The notes under the pieces: model-generated
What the model saw: the letters and a program-made list of their open reading frames with translations, nothing else
The model's database searches: none
Told to the model about the DNA's origin: nothing
Shown: in pieces, positions 20,580 through 32,491 of the stretch
How the letters are laid out: each line of letters starts with the position of its first letter
Position numbering within the stretch: the stretch's first letter is position 1
Position numbers and translations under genes: made by a program
Assembly (NCBI GenBank): GCA_025594325.1
Contig: JANHCV010000007.1
Coordinates: 744,001-808,000 of the forward strand
Source of the DNA: Blastocladiella emersonii ATCC 22665
Taxonomy: Eukaryota > Blastocladiomycota > Blastocladiomycetes > Blastocladiales > Blastocladiaceae
Length of the DNA: 64,000 nt
Direction of reading: 5' to 3'

Positions 20580-23500
20580 TTACGTCAATGTATCATCGCA
20601 TCCTCGCTCTTCCATCACGTCCTTGGGCTTGACCCACGTCGCCTTGAACGCGGGGCACTCGAGCTCCGCGTCGGCGACCGCGACCGCCGTCACCTCGGCC
20701 GCGCCGATGACGACGGGCACGGCGACCCCGCGGTTGAGCACCATGAGGTCGAACTTGCACACGTCGCGCGGTGCAACACCACCGCTGCCGAACCGGACAA
20801 ACGCCTCGGCCTGCATCTCCGCGACGCGCGCGACGCCGAACCCGACGCGCACGGGCTCCGTGGCCGCGGGCACGAACCCGCCGCGCGCACCCGTCCCCTC
20901 CTTGGCCGCCGGCGCGACGCGCGCGAAATGCACCTCGACGAGGTCCGTCGGCACCTCGTCCCCCTCCGCGAGGTGCGCCGGCTTGAACTCGCCGTACACG
21001 GCGCGCTCGTCGTCCGTCTCGCTCGGGACAAACGCGTGCGTCGAGACCGGGTCGACGAGGTGCCCGGCGATCGCGTGGCGGACCATGGACGTGATATCGC
21101 GCGTCCACGCCGCGCTCGCGGCGTCGACGCGCGGGCCCGAGGTGGACGTGTTCGTCGAGACCGAGACCAGGAACTCGGCGTCACGTGTGAACACGTACAG
21201 GACCGTGGTCCCCTCGACACGCAGCCCGACGCCCGTCAGCGGGCCCGGGACCACGGCGGTCTCAAAGTACCCCATGACGGGGTGCTCGGGCGCCTTCAGC
21301 GGCTCGCGCTTCGGCTGCTTGCGCGTCTTGACGCGCTCGAACGCGACGGCGTGGTCGGCGACGGGCATCAGAGCCGGCGCAGCGACGCTGTGCGCGTCAA
21401 CGAGCCCCGAGGCGGCGCGCGCGAGCGGGACGTACTCGTCCGCACCGGCCACGGGCGCCGTGAAGCTGACGTGCGTCGCGGCGTCATGCGCAGCGAGCGT
21501 GACGGTCGGGAACCACGTGCGCGCGGCGTCGATGCCGCGGAACACGACGATCGGCGCGCCGCCGTTGACGGCGACCGAGATGGTGCCCGCGTCGAGGTCG
21601 AGGAGGCACGCGGCGACGGACACGCGGCCGTGGCGGACCGGGTGCTTGATGTTGCGCGCGGTGCCAGAGTGCACCGCGAGCCACGACGACAGGTCGACGG
21701 CGTAGCTGTGCGCGTCACCGCCGAGCGCGTGGCCAGGGACCAGCGCGGCGTCGGGCGTCGTCCACGCGAGGACCGGCGCGTTGGTGGTGTGGCCAGGGGA
21801 CAGCGTCACCGTGTACGCGTACTTGCCCGACCGCGTCGCGCCGAACGCCGCGCGCGCGTGCTGCGAGGTGAGGGCCGGGTTGATGGTGAGCGCGGTCGCC
21901 GGGTCGCGGACGAGGAGGGACCCGGTGGCCAGGGCGGTGCGCGCGGGCACTGCGGGGCGGACGGCGAGCGAGCGCGCGTAGGACAGGATGGTGGCCGTGT
22001 TGAGGTCGGCGGAGGCCTGGTCGAGCGACTTGGCGGCCGCGTAGATGATCTCGTCGCCCTCGAGGATGCGGTCGAGATCGGTCACTGGCACTGTGGGTCG
22101 CGAGGCGGTGGTCAGTGGCTGTTGCGACAACGATGAGCAGGCAATGAAAGCGTACGGGCAGCGTGGAGGTTGATAAAGTGGCGAACGGCCGTGGGCGTCG
22201 AGCAGTAGTCGAACATGAGCTCGAACGCCTCATAGATAGACTCGTCGGGCGACTGGAACACGTCTACATACACGAGCCCACGAGAGTGTCAGTCGCGCTC
22301 TACTCTGGCAGCGAAAAGCACCGTACCCTTGTACAGCGCGAGGTTCCCGTGCACCTCGATCGCGAGCGCCTGGATGTTGGGCAGGAACGACTTGCCGAGC
22401 ACGCCGGCGACGCCGTCGAGGAACAGGTCGTTGTCGACGAGCTTGGACATCTCCTCGCGCCCGCGCGCCGCCTGGTACCGCGCCGTCGCCTTGCCGACGT
22501 TGTCGTTGAAGATGAGGTCGCCGTTCTCGTCAGTGAGGATCGCGTGCACGAGGCCGACCGACTTGGCGCTGAGGTCGGACAGCAGCGCCCTCCCCTCGTC
22601 GCTCGCGGCGAGCGCGGCGACGACGCTGGCGGACAGCCCGGTGAAAAACGCGCGGACGTGCGGGACCAGCGCGTCGGCCGCGTCCTGCACCTCCTTGGTC
22701 GGCACGCGCCGCGCGACCATCTTGGTGCGGACGAGCTGGGTAGCAGCTGCCGACTTGGCCGCGACCGCGTCGAGGTCAAAGTTGAGCTTCTTGAGCGCGG
22801 GACCGTACACCTCGACCGCGAGCAAGCCGGCGCGGTCCGGGACCGCGGCCACGACGGCGGCCATGGCGGCGCCGCACGCGGCCTGCGCGCCGAGCGTCGC
22901 GTGCGCGGCAACGCGCGCCGTGATGCCAACGAGGTTGCCCTGGTCGACGAGGTGGCGGAACAGGGCGGTGTCGGAGGTGGTGGCGAGCTGGGCGAGCGTC
23001 GCGAACAGGGGCGCGACGCGCGACTCGGTCGAGGCGTCGAGCGCCGCGATCGTCGACAGCTCGGCGCACAGGGCCTGCGTGAGCTTGGCGCGGTCGGGCT
23101 CGAAGGTGGCGAGGAACGCGACGGCGGTCGTGTTGGACTCGACGAGCTGCGTGTAAGCGAACGCGAGCGCGGGCGTGTCGTGGATCTGGTCGCGGACGGC
23201 AACTGAGTGGAACAAGTGAGAATGACGAGCGTCAGATCGAGCGAGCAAGACATGCGTACCACTTGCAGGGAACGAGAGCGCAAACTCGAGGAAACTGGTG
23301 CCGCGCGCCGCGTCGTCGAACGCGCCGGGCGTGCTGAGGAGGGCCTTAAGGTGGCCCTTCTCGACTGCCTGGACGCGGAGCGAGTCGCTGGCGAGGACGA
23401 GGGCCGGAAGGGCAACGTAGGCGACGTGCTGGTCGGCGATCACGGACCACCCGCGGATCAGCTCGTCGAGCACGTCCACGTCGAACGCAGCGAGCTGGTC

Positions 23501-24610
23501 GGCCAGGTCGCGCGTGCGGTACGCGCCGCTCGCGGACAGGTACGCGGCGAGGACGAGCGCGTGCTTGCGCTTGGCGAGGTTGTCTGTGGGCAGCGACGTG
23601 GATGATCGCGTTAGTGTCAAATCTCCAGGTCCGCGGTCGCGGGGCAACGCACCAGCAGTCGACGCGTCGGCGTGGAAGCGGAGCAGGTCCTGGACCAGCT
23701 TGGCGACATCGGCCGAGTTGACGCCGTCAAACACGTTGGGCGCGTCGGCGTCGAGCTCGAAGGTGAAGATGGCGCCGGCGAGGACCGTGATGGGGACGAG
23801 CGCCTCGTCCTCGTCTGCGAGGTGGCGCTGGAGGTACACGAGCACGGCCTTGTGGAGGCCGGCCTTGACGACGCTGTTCGTCGCCGTGACGGGCTCGCGG
23901 AGGACGATGCGCGCGAGAAGGGTCGCGAGCAGCGCGGTGGTGTGCGCGTCAGCAACCGCATCGAGGCGCGCGGCGAGGTCGGCGGCGAGGCCAGCGAAGG
24001 AAGCGGAGTGCACGAACACGGCCAGGTTGGCGTCTACATCGAGTTGCGGGAAGCCGCGTCAGTGCGGTGGCCGTGGCGGAGGCGGTGTGGCGCAACGCGT
24101 ACCGTTCTGGAGCAGGTGGCCGAGGTACGCCACGGCGCTGACGAGCGTCTCGGGGTGCTCGTGGTTGCCGACGATGCTGGCGACGACCGAGGCCAGGTGC
24201 TCCTCTACAACCGCGATAAGGATCATGAGGGACACGTCTCGAAACAGCGGGTGCTACGGCACCCGATCCGGGGCGCAGGCAGTCCGTACCAGCAACGGGG
24301 GCTTTGGGCGCCTTGGCGATGAGGCCGTCCTGGCCGTGCTTGGCGAGCAGCTCGTCAAAGTCTGCCAGAGGGCGCGCGAACGTCAGCTAGGGAACATTCG
24401 CAACCACACGCCAGACGCACCCCGCGTCGAGTGCGAGTCGATGCGCTTGCGGCCGAACCCGATGGCCGAGATGCGCTTGAAGAACCCGCCCTTCTTCTTC
24501 TTCTCGGCGCCCGGCGAGTGCGACCCGGCGGCGCGCTCGTGCTCGGCGAGCGAGGCGAACAGGTCCACAGCGGCGGGCGAGAGGTCGGGCGAGTTGAGGG
24601 TGACGGTCAT
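20580..24610 (-). CDS. HEAT/ARM-like repeat protein with C-terminal SPRY domain
   Basis: Long protein of about 1135 aa from eight exons: 24610-24421, 24361-24290, 24237-24103, 24033-23653, 23583-23260, 23202-22327, 22263-22156, 22090-20580. All seven introns are phase 1 (52-69 nt), most with GTACG or GTGCG donors, and the sum is an exact codon multiple. Residues 65-670 are alpha-helical, Leu/Ala-rich and look like HEAT/armadillo-type repeats. Residues about 700-840 form a SPRY-like beta domain (SGKYAYTVTLSPGHTTNAPV, then CLLDLDAGTISVAVNGG). The C-terminal 290 residues are unassigned. The N terminus has a Lys-rich GAEKKKKGGFFKRISAIGFG. The intron 2 boundary is ambiguous; a 43-nt alternative (24296-24254) adds HPLFR. 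No specific orthologue recognised; possibly a scaffold. Confidence 0.75.
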
Positions 24611-25270
24611 GGACGGTGTGTCGGGGAGAGGATCAATCAAGTCGATCCGCGGCCTTGGGCTCCGGGGGGCGGCCGGGGTTTATACTGTATTTATCGCCCG
24701 CGGGTCGGAGGGCGGGGGCGCAGCGGGCGACGGTGGTGCGGTCAGGGCGACTCGCCGAAGGTCGATCTAGTGGGCGGCGGGCGCCAGATTAGGCGTCTGT
24801 TCCTGCATCGCTGCGGTTCGGCAGAGAAGTCAAAACGCGTATGTGCGGAAAGGAGAGGAGGCGCCGACGTGCCGACGCGCCGACGGTCCGTCCCCAGATG
24901 GCCCTCATCGCGTGCAGAGTCTCGCTTGTGAATAGCGCGCGTGGGAAGGATCGCGAAACCGCGGGCGCTTAGCTCAACGGGCAAGCGCTTGCTTTTGCAA
25001 GCTGGTCGGGGTTCGAACCTCGGCGCATCCACCTCGACAGCCGTGGCCTGCTGGCAGTGCGTGCCCGGCCTCGCCTCGGATTAATCGTCATCAGTGGTGT
25101 TGCCTTCTGCTCGACTTGGACATGAGCAGAAAACTTGGAGTTCCGTCCATCGTGGCCAAGGTCGACTTTTTCACGCCAGCGCGCAACTGCCACGCGTCGT
25201 TCATCGCCAGCGACGTGGCGACTCGCCTTCCGCTCTCCATCTCCTCGCTCCACCTCCCGACTCAGGGACC
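24611..25270. other. Divergent intergenic region around the tRNA-like element
   Basis: 660 bp between the HEAT-SPRY gene and the Na+/H+ exchanger gene. Apart from the tRNA-like element I see no gene. Both flanking promoters are presumed here. Confidence 0.4.
24963..25031 (+). tRNA. Degenerate tRNA-like gene, probably a tRNA-Ala(UGC) pseudogene
   Basis: Intact internal promoter boxes, A box TAGCTCAACGG and B box GGTTCGAACCT, with a discriminator A. The folding is poor. The acceptor stem GGGCGCT/CGCATCC has two mismatches, the T stem has one, the D stem has three pairs, and the anticodon loop TTTTGCAA has eight bases. Without the extra T, the anticodon would be UGC (Ala). There is no downstream T run for Pol III termination. 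A pseudogene or degenerate copy is more likely than a working gene. Confidence 0.4.
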
Positions 25271-27455
25271 ATGCAACTATCACACTCAATGCAACGCCGA
25301 TATCTCCGCTGGCCGGCCCCACCACGGCTACTCGCCATTGCCGCGTCCATGCCGTTCCTCGGCACGCTGGCGTCGGCAGCACCGACCGAATCCGCAGCCG
25401 CAGCAGCCGAGCCAGACCCCGCAGCGCCGCTGCCCGAGGAAGAGGAGCTGCTGAGCTCGCGCGCGCTGCTGGTGCTCGTGTCGCTGCTGATGGTGACGCT
25501 GTGGGCGTCGTACGTGCTGCAGCGGCACCGGATCCGGATCATCCACGAGTCGGTGGTGGCGCTGGTCCTCGGGTCGACGGTCGGCCTCATCGTGCGCGTG
25601 TCGAGCGTTGGCCCGCACCTCGCCGAGCTGCTGTCGTTCAAGCACACGTATTTCTTCAACCTGATTCTCCCGCCCATCATTCTGCACTCGGGGTACCAGC
25701 TGCGCGAGGTCCTTACTCCATCGTTTCAAACGCTTGAAGCGCAATCCTAACCGCGCGAGCTGCAAGTAGGGCGACTTCTTCGGCCACCTCGGCCCGATCG
25801 CGACGTTTGCGTTCGCGGGCACCTTCACGTCCATCATCGCGATCGGGATCATCGAGTACGCGCTGACGCTGGTGGGCCTGAGCCCGCTGTCGTTTATCGA
25901 GTGCCTGCTGTTTGGGTGCATCCTGTCGTCGACGGACCCCGTCACGGTGCTCGCCATCTTCTCGCAACTGGGCGTCGACGCGCGGCTGTACTCGGTCATC
26001 TTCGGCGAGTCGCTGCTCAACGACAGCGTGGCGATCGTCATGTTCAGCGCGCTCAACGACATGAAGTCGGCCGCGGGCGGTCCCCTGGGCCTGCACCTCC
26101 TGGGCGTGTTCGTGCTGGTGTTCGCGGGCTCGCTAGCGATCGGCGTCGGCATCGGGCTGGCCGCGGCGCTGCTGCTCAAGCACACGGACCTGCACCGGTT
26201 CCCCGGGTGCGAGGCGTGCCTGGTGTCGCTGCTCGCGTACACGGCGTTCCTGCTCGCGCAGGCCGGCGGGCTGTCGGGCATCGTGTCGCTGCTGTTCGCG
26301 GGCATCACGCTCAAGCACTACGCGTACGAGAACATGTCCCGCCGGTCGCAGCTCGCCACCACGTCCCTGTTCGCCACGCTGTCGCAGCTGTCCGAGACCT
26401 TCATCTTCATCCAGCTCGGCATCTCGCTGTTTACGACGCAGCTCGGCGCGTTCTCGGTCCCCATGATCCTCGTCACCTTCTTCGCCATCCTCGTCGCGCG
26501 CTACGTGTCCGTGTTCCCGTTCGCCGCGCTCATCAACGCGATTGGCCGCCGCTGGTTCCCGCGCAACGCTCCGCCACCGTCGGGAAACCGGCCCGCCGCC
26601 GGGTCCATGTTCCTGACCACGGCCTCGTCCGCGGACCTACACCACCACCATCCACGACACCACCCCCGCCCATCTTCGTGGCGCAACCTGTGGAACCTCC
26701 TCTCCCCCACCCCCTCATCCGCCGCCTTGGGCCCCGACGTGATCCCGCGCAACCACCAGATCATGCTATGGTGGGCCGGCCTCCGCGGTGCCGTGTCGTT
26801 CGCACTGGCGCTCGAGTTCACGTCGGCGTCGTCGGACCCGCGCGTCCCCGCGCTGATCCAAAGCACGACGCTCGTCATCGTGCTCGCGACCGTCGTCATC
26901 TTCGGCGGGACCGTCCCGCAGGCGCTCGCGCACTTCAACATCAAGTCGCAGGCCGTCGTCGACAGCGTGTTCGTGCTCGACGACGAAGAGGTGCTGCCGC
27001 GGCTCGTGCCGAGGGCCAGCGCGACGACGAGGGCCAGCTTGCCCGTCGGCGCGACGTCGCGGCGCGGCGGGGTGGCGGGGGCGGGAGTCGGGCCGGCGGT
27101 GAGGCGGAGCGAGAGTATCCCGCTGTTCGGCGCCGCGGTCGTCGAGCAGGACGACGCCGAGGACAGCGGCAGCGACGATAACGCGCCGCCATTAGCCCCG
27201 CTCGGGTCGCGGTCGGGCGCGGACCCAGCGTCGCCGGCCGCGCTCACCACCGACGGAGGCGGGTTGTTCGGTCCTGGACGACAGCGCGCGCGGACGTCGT
27301 CGGCAACCATGACCGGCGCCGCTGGCGCCGCGGCCAGCGAGCCCGCCGCCGCCGCGGAGAACTGGTTCCTGCGGCTCGACCGCGTGTACCTCAAACCCTT
27401 CTTCTCGCGGCCGGGGCGCGAGCATCTCCGCAGCCACGCGCAAGGGGGGCATTGA
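25271..27455 (+). CDS. Na+/H+ exchanger (CPA1/NHE family)
   Basis: Electroneutral cation/proton antiporter, by family likely endosomal/vacuolar (Nhx1/NHE6-9 like) or plasma membrane. Exons 25271-25708 and 25770-27455 (61-nt phase-0 intron with an atypical GTCCTT donor) give 707 aa. Residues 1-36 form a signal sequence (MQLSHSMQRRYLRWPAPPRL onward), then an acidic linker and about 11 TM segments. Signature blocks are the amiloride-binding-region FFNLILPPIILHSGYQL (about 128), the ion-binding ILSSTDPVTVLAIF and FGESLLNDSVAIVMF (about 224), and LWWAGLRGAVSFALALEF. A His-rich cytosolic loop precedes the last TM segments, and the C-terminal tail is Ser/Ala/Asp-rich. Confidence 0.93.
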
Positions 27456-27514
27456 TGATGATAAAACCTTTTTTTTTGTGAATGAATCCAAAAACGTCAA
27501 CAAAACCTCGCGAC

Positions 27515-29223
27515 CTACTGGGGCGCGGCCCACAGAATGACCTGCTTCGCCGCATCGCTCACCGCAACCACGCCGCGAGCGTGCGCGGTCCACGCGACCT
27601 TGGTGATCGCGCCAGCGCCGGTGACGGCGGACTCGGCGACCTTGGTCCACTTCTTGGCCGCATACGCGAACGCGGCGAGGTGTGCTTCGGCGGTGCCGAC
27701 CGCGAGGTAGTTGCCCGTGTAGTCAAACGCGAGGGCGCGGACGTCGGCGGGGGCGGCGAGGGTGGCGGCGACCTCGAGCTTGCGCAGGTCCCAGATCTGC
27801 ACGTCACTGGCGTTGGCGGCGGCGAGGTGGAACCCGTTCTCGGAGAAGGCGAGGACGGCGGCGTCGGCGGCGTCGGCGGCGAGCGTGGCCACGACTTCGA
27901 GCTCCACCACGTTGTACACGAGGGTCTCGCCGGACACGAGCGCGGCGGCGAGGAGGATGCCGTCCGGGTGCACGGCGATATCGCGGATCGCCGCGGGCGG
28001 GGTGAGCGTGGCGACGAGGGCGCCGTCGGCGGCGGCCGCGTACAGGTGGACCGCGGGCTCGGCCGTGGCGACGAACAGGTAGTTGCCCGACGGGTGCGCG
28101 GCGAGGGCGACGACGGGCGCGGGGGTCTGGATGTTGAGCGACACTTCGGCGTGCGTCGCGACAATGACGTGGTCCTTGACGGCGCCGGCGAACACGGGGG
28201 TGTCGGTGTCGTGCGACAGGACGACGAGTGAGGACACCTTGCTCGCCTTGAGCTGGCCGGGCAGATGGCCGGCGAGCTGCTTGGACGCCCAGTCGACGGT
28301 GGCGGTGCCGCGCGACTTGCCCGCGATGGCGAGGAGGGTGGGGGCGTCGGTAGCCGGGTTGGGCGTCACGACGGCGAGCGAGGCCAGGCCGGCGTAGCTC
28401 GACTCGAGCACTGTCGAGGGGGTGAAGGCGGCCAGGTCGTCGGCGGTCGCGGTCTCGGGCGTCTTGCGCTTCTTGCGGGTCTTGCTCAGGCTGAATGAGT
28501 GGGGAAGCGGGTTAGTGTGTGCGAAGGCCAGCGGCGTGGGAGAGAGCGCGCGTACCGCTCGTTGGTGGCCTCGAAATCGGCGACCACGTCTGCTGGCAGC
28601 GCAGCGGCGGGCGCGGCGGTGGGCGACGCGGGGGCAGCGACGGCCGCGTCGACATCCATGGCATCCGACACAGACGCTGCTGGTGCCGCCGCAACCGGCG
28701 CCGCAGCGGGAACCGCACCAGTCCGGATCTGGCGCTTGAGCGCGTCAATCTCGAGCTTGAGGGTATCCTTCTCGGCCATAAGCCGGGCGACGACGCGGCA
28801 CGCGGCGTCGTGCTGGTAGAGCGCGCGCGAGAGCTCCTGGCGGACCTGGGCGTTCTGGACCTTGAGGGCGTGGGTCTCGAGCATGGCCGCGTCCCACTCG
28901 GCCTGGAGCGAGCGCAGCAGCGACGGGATCGAGGTGGCGCTAGCGGGCTTGGGCGCCACGGCGACGCTCGACGGCGTGTCCGAGCCCGCGGGCGGCTGCT
29001 TGACGGCAAACAGGTCGTCGCGCGTCAGCGGCTCGCCCGACACGGGGCACACGGACCCGTTCGACGCGAGCGCCTGCTCGATCAGGCGCCGCTCGAACAC
29101 GTAGCCCGTGCGCGAGACTACGGGCTCGGCGCACGGTTGGCCGGAGACTATGAAGGGTGGGGCGTGAGAAGTGGTCTTGGCGGGGCGCGAGCGCGCGGGT
29201 GGGGGCGTACTGCTGCAGAACAT
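27515..29223 (-). CDS. PRP19: Pre-mRNA processing factor PRP19 (U-box, WD40)
   Basis: E3 ubiquitin ligase core of the NineTeen complex, needed for spliceosome activation and also involved in genome maintenance. Three exons: 29223-29211 (13 nt), 29147-28556, 28490-27515; introns 63 and 65 nt, donors GTACG; 526 aa. The tiny first exon is supported because splicing gives MFCSISGQPCAEPVVSRTGY, the almost invariant PRP19 start. Order: U-box 1-70, Prp19 tetramer-forming coiled coil about 75-145 (LQAEWDAAMLETHALKVQN), Ala-rich linker, basic LSKTRKKRKTPE, then a seven-bladed WD40 propeller of about 220-526 (IWDLRKLEVAATL; final VILWAAPQ). It has a divergent promoter with PDCD5. Confidence 0.95.
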
Positions 29224-29496
29224 GCTGGTTCCGACGGTGCTGCTGCGGGTGGTGGTGCGTCAGAGATCCGTTGCAGAGCAGGGCAGTCGATGGTGCCGAG
29301 AGGAGCGCCTCCCTCCCCTCAACGTCGCCGTCGCGGCGCAGCGAGAGCGACGCAACGCGCGGCGAGCGTCAGCTGGACTCGCATGATCGGCTGGCCGATC
29401 TCTCTCCCTCTCGCCCCCTTTCCGCTGCGCCCCGCGCCACCGCGTCGTCTCCGCTCCCACGCCCACCAAAGCGCACACCCACAAATCACAAACACC

Positions 29497-30057
29497 ATGG
29501 ATGACTCGGAGCTCGCCCAGATCCGCGCCCGCCGCATGGTGCGTGCGGCCCTCGCGCGACGACAACGACCGGCGCGCTCATCGCGGATGGACGTGTAGGC
29601 GGAGCTGCAGGCGCGCAAGGCCGCGTCGAGCGGCGGCGCCGGCGGCATGGACCTCGGCGGCATGGTGGGCTCGGGTGCCGGCGGCATGAAGGGCGGTAAC
29701 GGCGAGGACGACGCCAAGAAGGCGCAGGCCGAGGAGATGCGCAAGACCATGGTACGCCCTGGTCGCACGACGCGCGCCACAGGCGGTCCGTAACACGCTC
29801 GCGTACCCGTGTAGCTCATGTCGATCCTCGACAACGAGGCGCGCGAGCGGCTGTCGCGCATCGCCATCGTCAAACCGAGCAACGCGCGCGCCGTCGAGGA
29901 CATGGTGCTGCGCATGGCGCAGACGGGCCAGCTGCGCGGCAAGGTCACCGAGGACCAGCTCATCGACCTGCTCGGCAACATCTCGGACGCCAAGGCCGAG
30001 ACCAAGGTTGTCTTCAACCGCCGGAGGGCGCTCGACTCGGACGACGACGACTGGTAG
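29497..30057 (+). CDS. PDCD5: PDCD5/TFAR19 family protein
   Basis: Small conserved DNA-binding/chaperone-associated protein related to human programmed cell death 5. Exons 29497-29538, 29599-29751 and 29815-30057, with introns of 60 and 63 nt (donors GTGCG and GTACG), both phase 0, encode 145 aa. Evidence: the start MDDSELAQIRARRM, a Gly/Met-rich linker, and the core SILDNEARERLSRIAIVKP, ARAVEDMVLRMAQTGQLRGK and EDQLIDLLGNISDAK with an acidic DSDDDDW end, matching the family's helical bundle and its RLSxIxLVKPxKAxxVE pattern. The 273-bp spacer to PRP19 on the other strand is a likely bidirectional promoter. Confidence 0.93.
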
Positions 30058-30182
30058 TCGCTCGCCGTCTCCCGCTGTTCAATACATTCCTCATCTGACA
30101 CGCGCACATGTTCCGTTGGCTCGTTGGTATGACTGACTGATGTACATTGAAAAAACTCTCAATAACACACGACAAAGAGACC

Positions 30183-30727
30183 TTACTCGTAGATGAGCGA
30201 GTCGATGACCTTGGTGTAGGTGTTGACGCCCTCGGGGAACCAGAGAGCAATCTCCTTCTCGGCCGACTCGACGGCGTCCGAGCCGTGGCAGATGTTGCGG
30301 CCGACGTCAATGGCAAAGTCGCCGCGGATCGTGCCGGGGGCCGAGTCGCGGGGGTTGGTGGCGCCGAGCATGACGCGGCCGGTGCGGACGACGTCCTTGC
30401 CAACCCACACCATGGCGACCACGGGGCCCGAGGTCATGTACTTGATGAGGCCGGGGAAGAAGGCCTTGGCCTTGAGGTCGGCGTAGTGCTCCTCGAGGTG
30501 CGCCTGGGTCGGGGTCACCATCTTGAGGGCAGCGAGCTTGAAGCCGCGGGTCTCGAAGCGCTTGATGATCTCGCCAACAAGGCCACGGGCAACGCCTGGA
30601 AGCAGAGCGGCGGAGTCGTTCGTGAGCTCGCGATCAGACCACGACGACGAGCGCGGGCGCGCGCCGCCGATCAGCGAGCAGCCGTACCGTCGGGCTTGAC
30701 CATGATGTAGGTGCGCTCGGTAGCCAT
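30183..30727 (-). CDS. NDK1: Nucleoside diphosphate kinase
   Basis: Transfers the gamma phosphate from ATP to nucleoside diphosphates through a phosphohistidine. Exons 30727-30688 and 30595-30183, with a 92-nt phase-1 intron (donor GTACG), encode 150 aa, the usual cytosolic NDK length. The first exon is [11 protein letters not shown]; splicing restores [19 protein letters not shown]. The catalytic His is in [20 protein letters not shown], with the nucleotide-binding [19 protein letters not shown]. No targeting sequence is seen, so a cytosolic location is likely. Upstream, 402 bp separate it from the divergent FKBP gene. Confidence 0.96.
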
Positions 30728-31129
30728 GTTGAGGATGTTGGTGGTGGTTGGGCGGGGTACAGCAAGTATCTCGGGCAAGGGGATCGGAGCGCGGGCGGGC
30801 GACGGGGGGCGCTCGTCGCTTTTGTACGGCCGCCCTCCTCGAGCCTCGAAGGCGGCGAAGCGAACGTGCCCGTCTTGTTGATCATGCACACGTGTGCCTG
30901 CTGCAAGCTTCCTTGCCTTTCTCGTTGCCCTCGCAAACGCGTTGCTCGCGGACCGCGTAGTTACCGCGCACGCGGGGTCAGCTGACCTGCGTACACCTGG
31001 GAGACGCGTGGCTGCGTGGCTGTGCCTCCCGCCTGCCTCGCTCGCGGCCGCGCTGCTGGCCGCTGCCGGCCGCACGCGTTTCTCCACCGCATGCCGATGC
31101 AACGCTGCAGAACCTCACCCCAAGCAACC
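30728..31129. other. Divergent intergenic region, no gene seen
   Basis: 402 bp between the divergent NDK and FKBP starts, presumably carrying both promoters. Open frames here are GC-rich shadows only. Confidence 0.4.
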
Positions 31130-32237
31130 ATGTCGTTCCTCGGCGTCGAGATCACCAAGGACTCGGTCTTCGAGACCCAGCTGCCCGCGGCGCTGCGCCT
31201 GACCATGGCGGCGCTGCCGCACAAGCTCGCCGACAAGAACGGCCGCAGCACGCTGTCGCTGGCCACCGACGACAACGAGTTTGTCCCCGTGTGCTCGCTC
31301 ATCGCCGGCAAGGTCGAGCAGCAGGCGCTCGACATTGAGCTCGAGCCCGGATGCGAGCTCCGCATCAAGGTCGAGGGCGCCAAGTACGTTTTTGTTTTGT
31401 GCGGTCTGTGAGTTTGATCACGGCCGCTGACGCGTCTCTGACGACTGTAGCCCCATCTCGCTCTCGGGCTACTTCTCGGCCGACCAGGACGAGGTGTCCG
31501 ACGGCGAGGACGACGAGGAGCACGTCCACGGCTCTGACTGCGACCACGACGACGAGGAGGAGGAGTCTGAGGACGAGGAGGAGGCCGCTGCCGAGGCCGC
31601 CGCCGCTGCCGAGGCCGAAGCCAAGAAGCAGAAGGCTGCCGCCGCCGCCGAGGCCAAGAAGAAGGCCGACAAGGCCGCTGCCGAGGCCAAGAAGAAGGCC
31701 GCGGCCGAGAAGGCTGCTGCCGACGCTGCCGCCAAGAAGGCCGCCGCAGAGACCGAGTCCAAGAAGCGCAAGGCCGAGGAGTCGGCGGCCACCGAGAAGG
31801 AGGCCAAGAAGCCCAAGGCCGAGGAGACGGTGACGCTCAAGGGCGGGCTCAAGTACGTGAACCTGACGGCCGCGGACGCGACGGCGCCCAAGGCCAAGGC
31901 CGGCCAGACGGTGCAGATGCGGTACATTGGCAAGCTCACCAACGGCAAGGTGTTCGACTCCAACACCAAGGGCGCGCCCTTCTCGTTCAAGCTCGGCCGC
32001 GGCGAGGTGATCGCCGGGTGGGACCAGGGGATCCCCGGCATGGCCGTCGGCCAGCGCCGCAAGCTCACCATCCCCCCGAAGATGGCCTACGGCGCCCGCG
32101 GCGCGCCCCCGGACATTCCGCCCGTACGTTTTCTCTTCTTGTGCGAGTGCCTCGATCGGCTGCTGACTTCTCTCGCCCTCGCCCTGTAGAACGCCACCCT
32201 CGAGTTCGAGGTCAAGCTCCTCGGCATCCGCAAGTAG
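31130..32237 (+). CDS. Nuclear FKBP-type peptidyl-prolyl isomerase (Fpr3/Fpr4-like)
   Basis: Proline isomerase and probable histone chaperone of the nucleolus or chromatin. Exons 31130-31383, 31451-32123 and 32190-32237 (introns 67 and 66 nt, donors GTACG) encode 324 aa. The N-terminal nucleoplasmin-like domain (MSFLGVEITKDSVFETQLPA to NPISLSGYFS) is about 1-95. It is followed by an acidic tract, a long Ala/Glu/Lys helix of about 110-215 with basic patches (KKRKAEE), and the FKBP domain at about 235-324. The FKBP domain has GQTVQMRYIGKL, VFDSN, VIAGWDQGIPGMAVGQRRKL and a C-terminal FEVKLLGIRK. The layout matches yeast Fpr3/Fpr4 and insect FKBP46. Confidence 0.93.
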
Positions 32238-32491
32238 AGCGTTCGCCCCGCGCGCGTCCCGCCGTGCACGACTTGACTTTCTCGAGACAATCTCCGAATA
32301 CATTTATCGCCCGTTAGCTTCGACCACCACCGCGTCTCCTGTCCTCGTTGAGAACGGTGAGCGAAGTGCACCCGTTCAGCGCGCGCGTGCCCGCGTTCGC
32401 CTCGCGTTCGCGTTCGCGCGTCGGCGAACCGTACAAGTACCGCCCGCGCCCCCCGTCTCCCTGGACTGCTCGCCCACCCAAGCTCGCCAAG

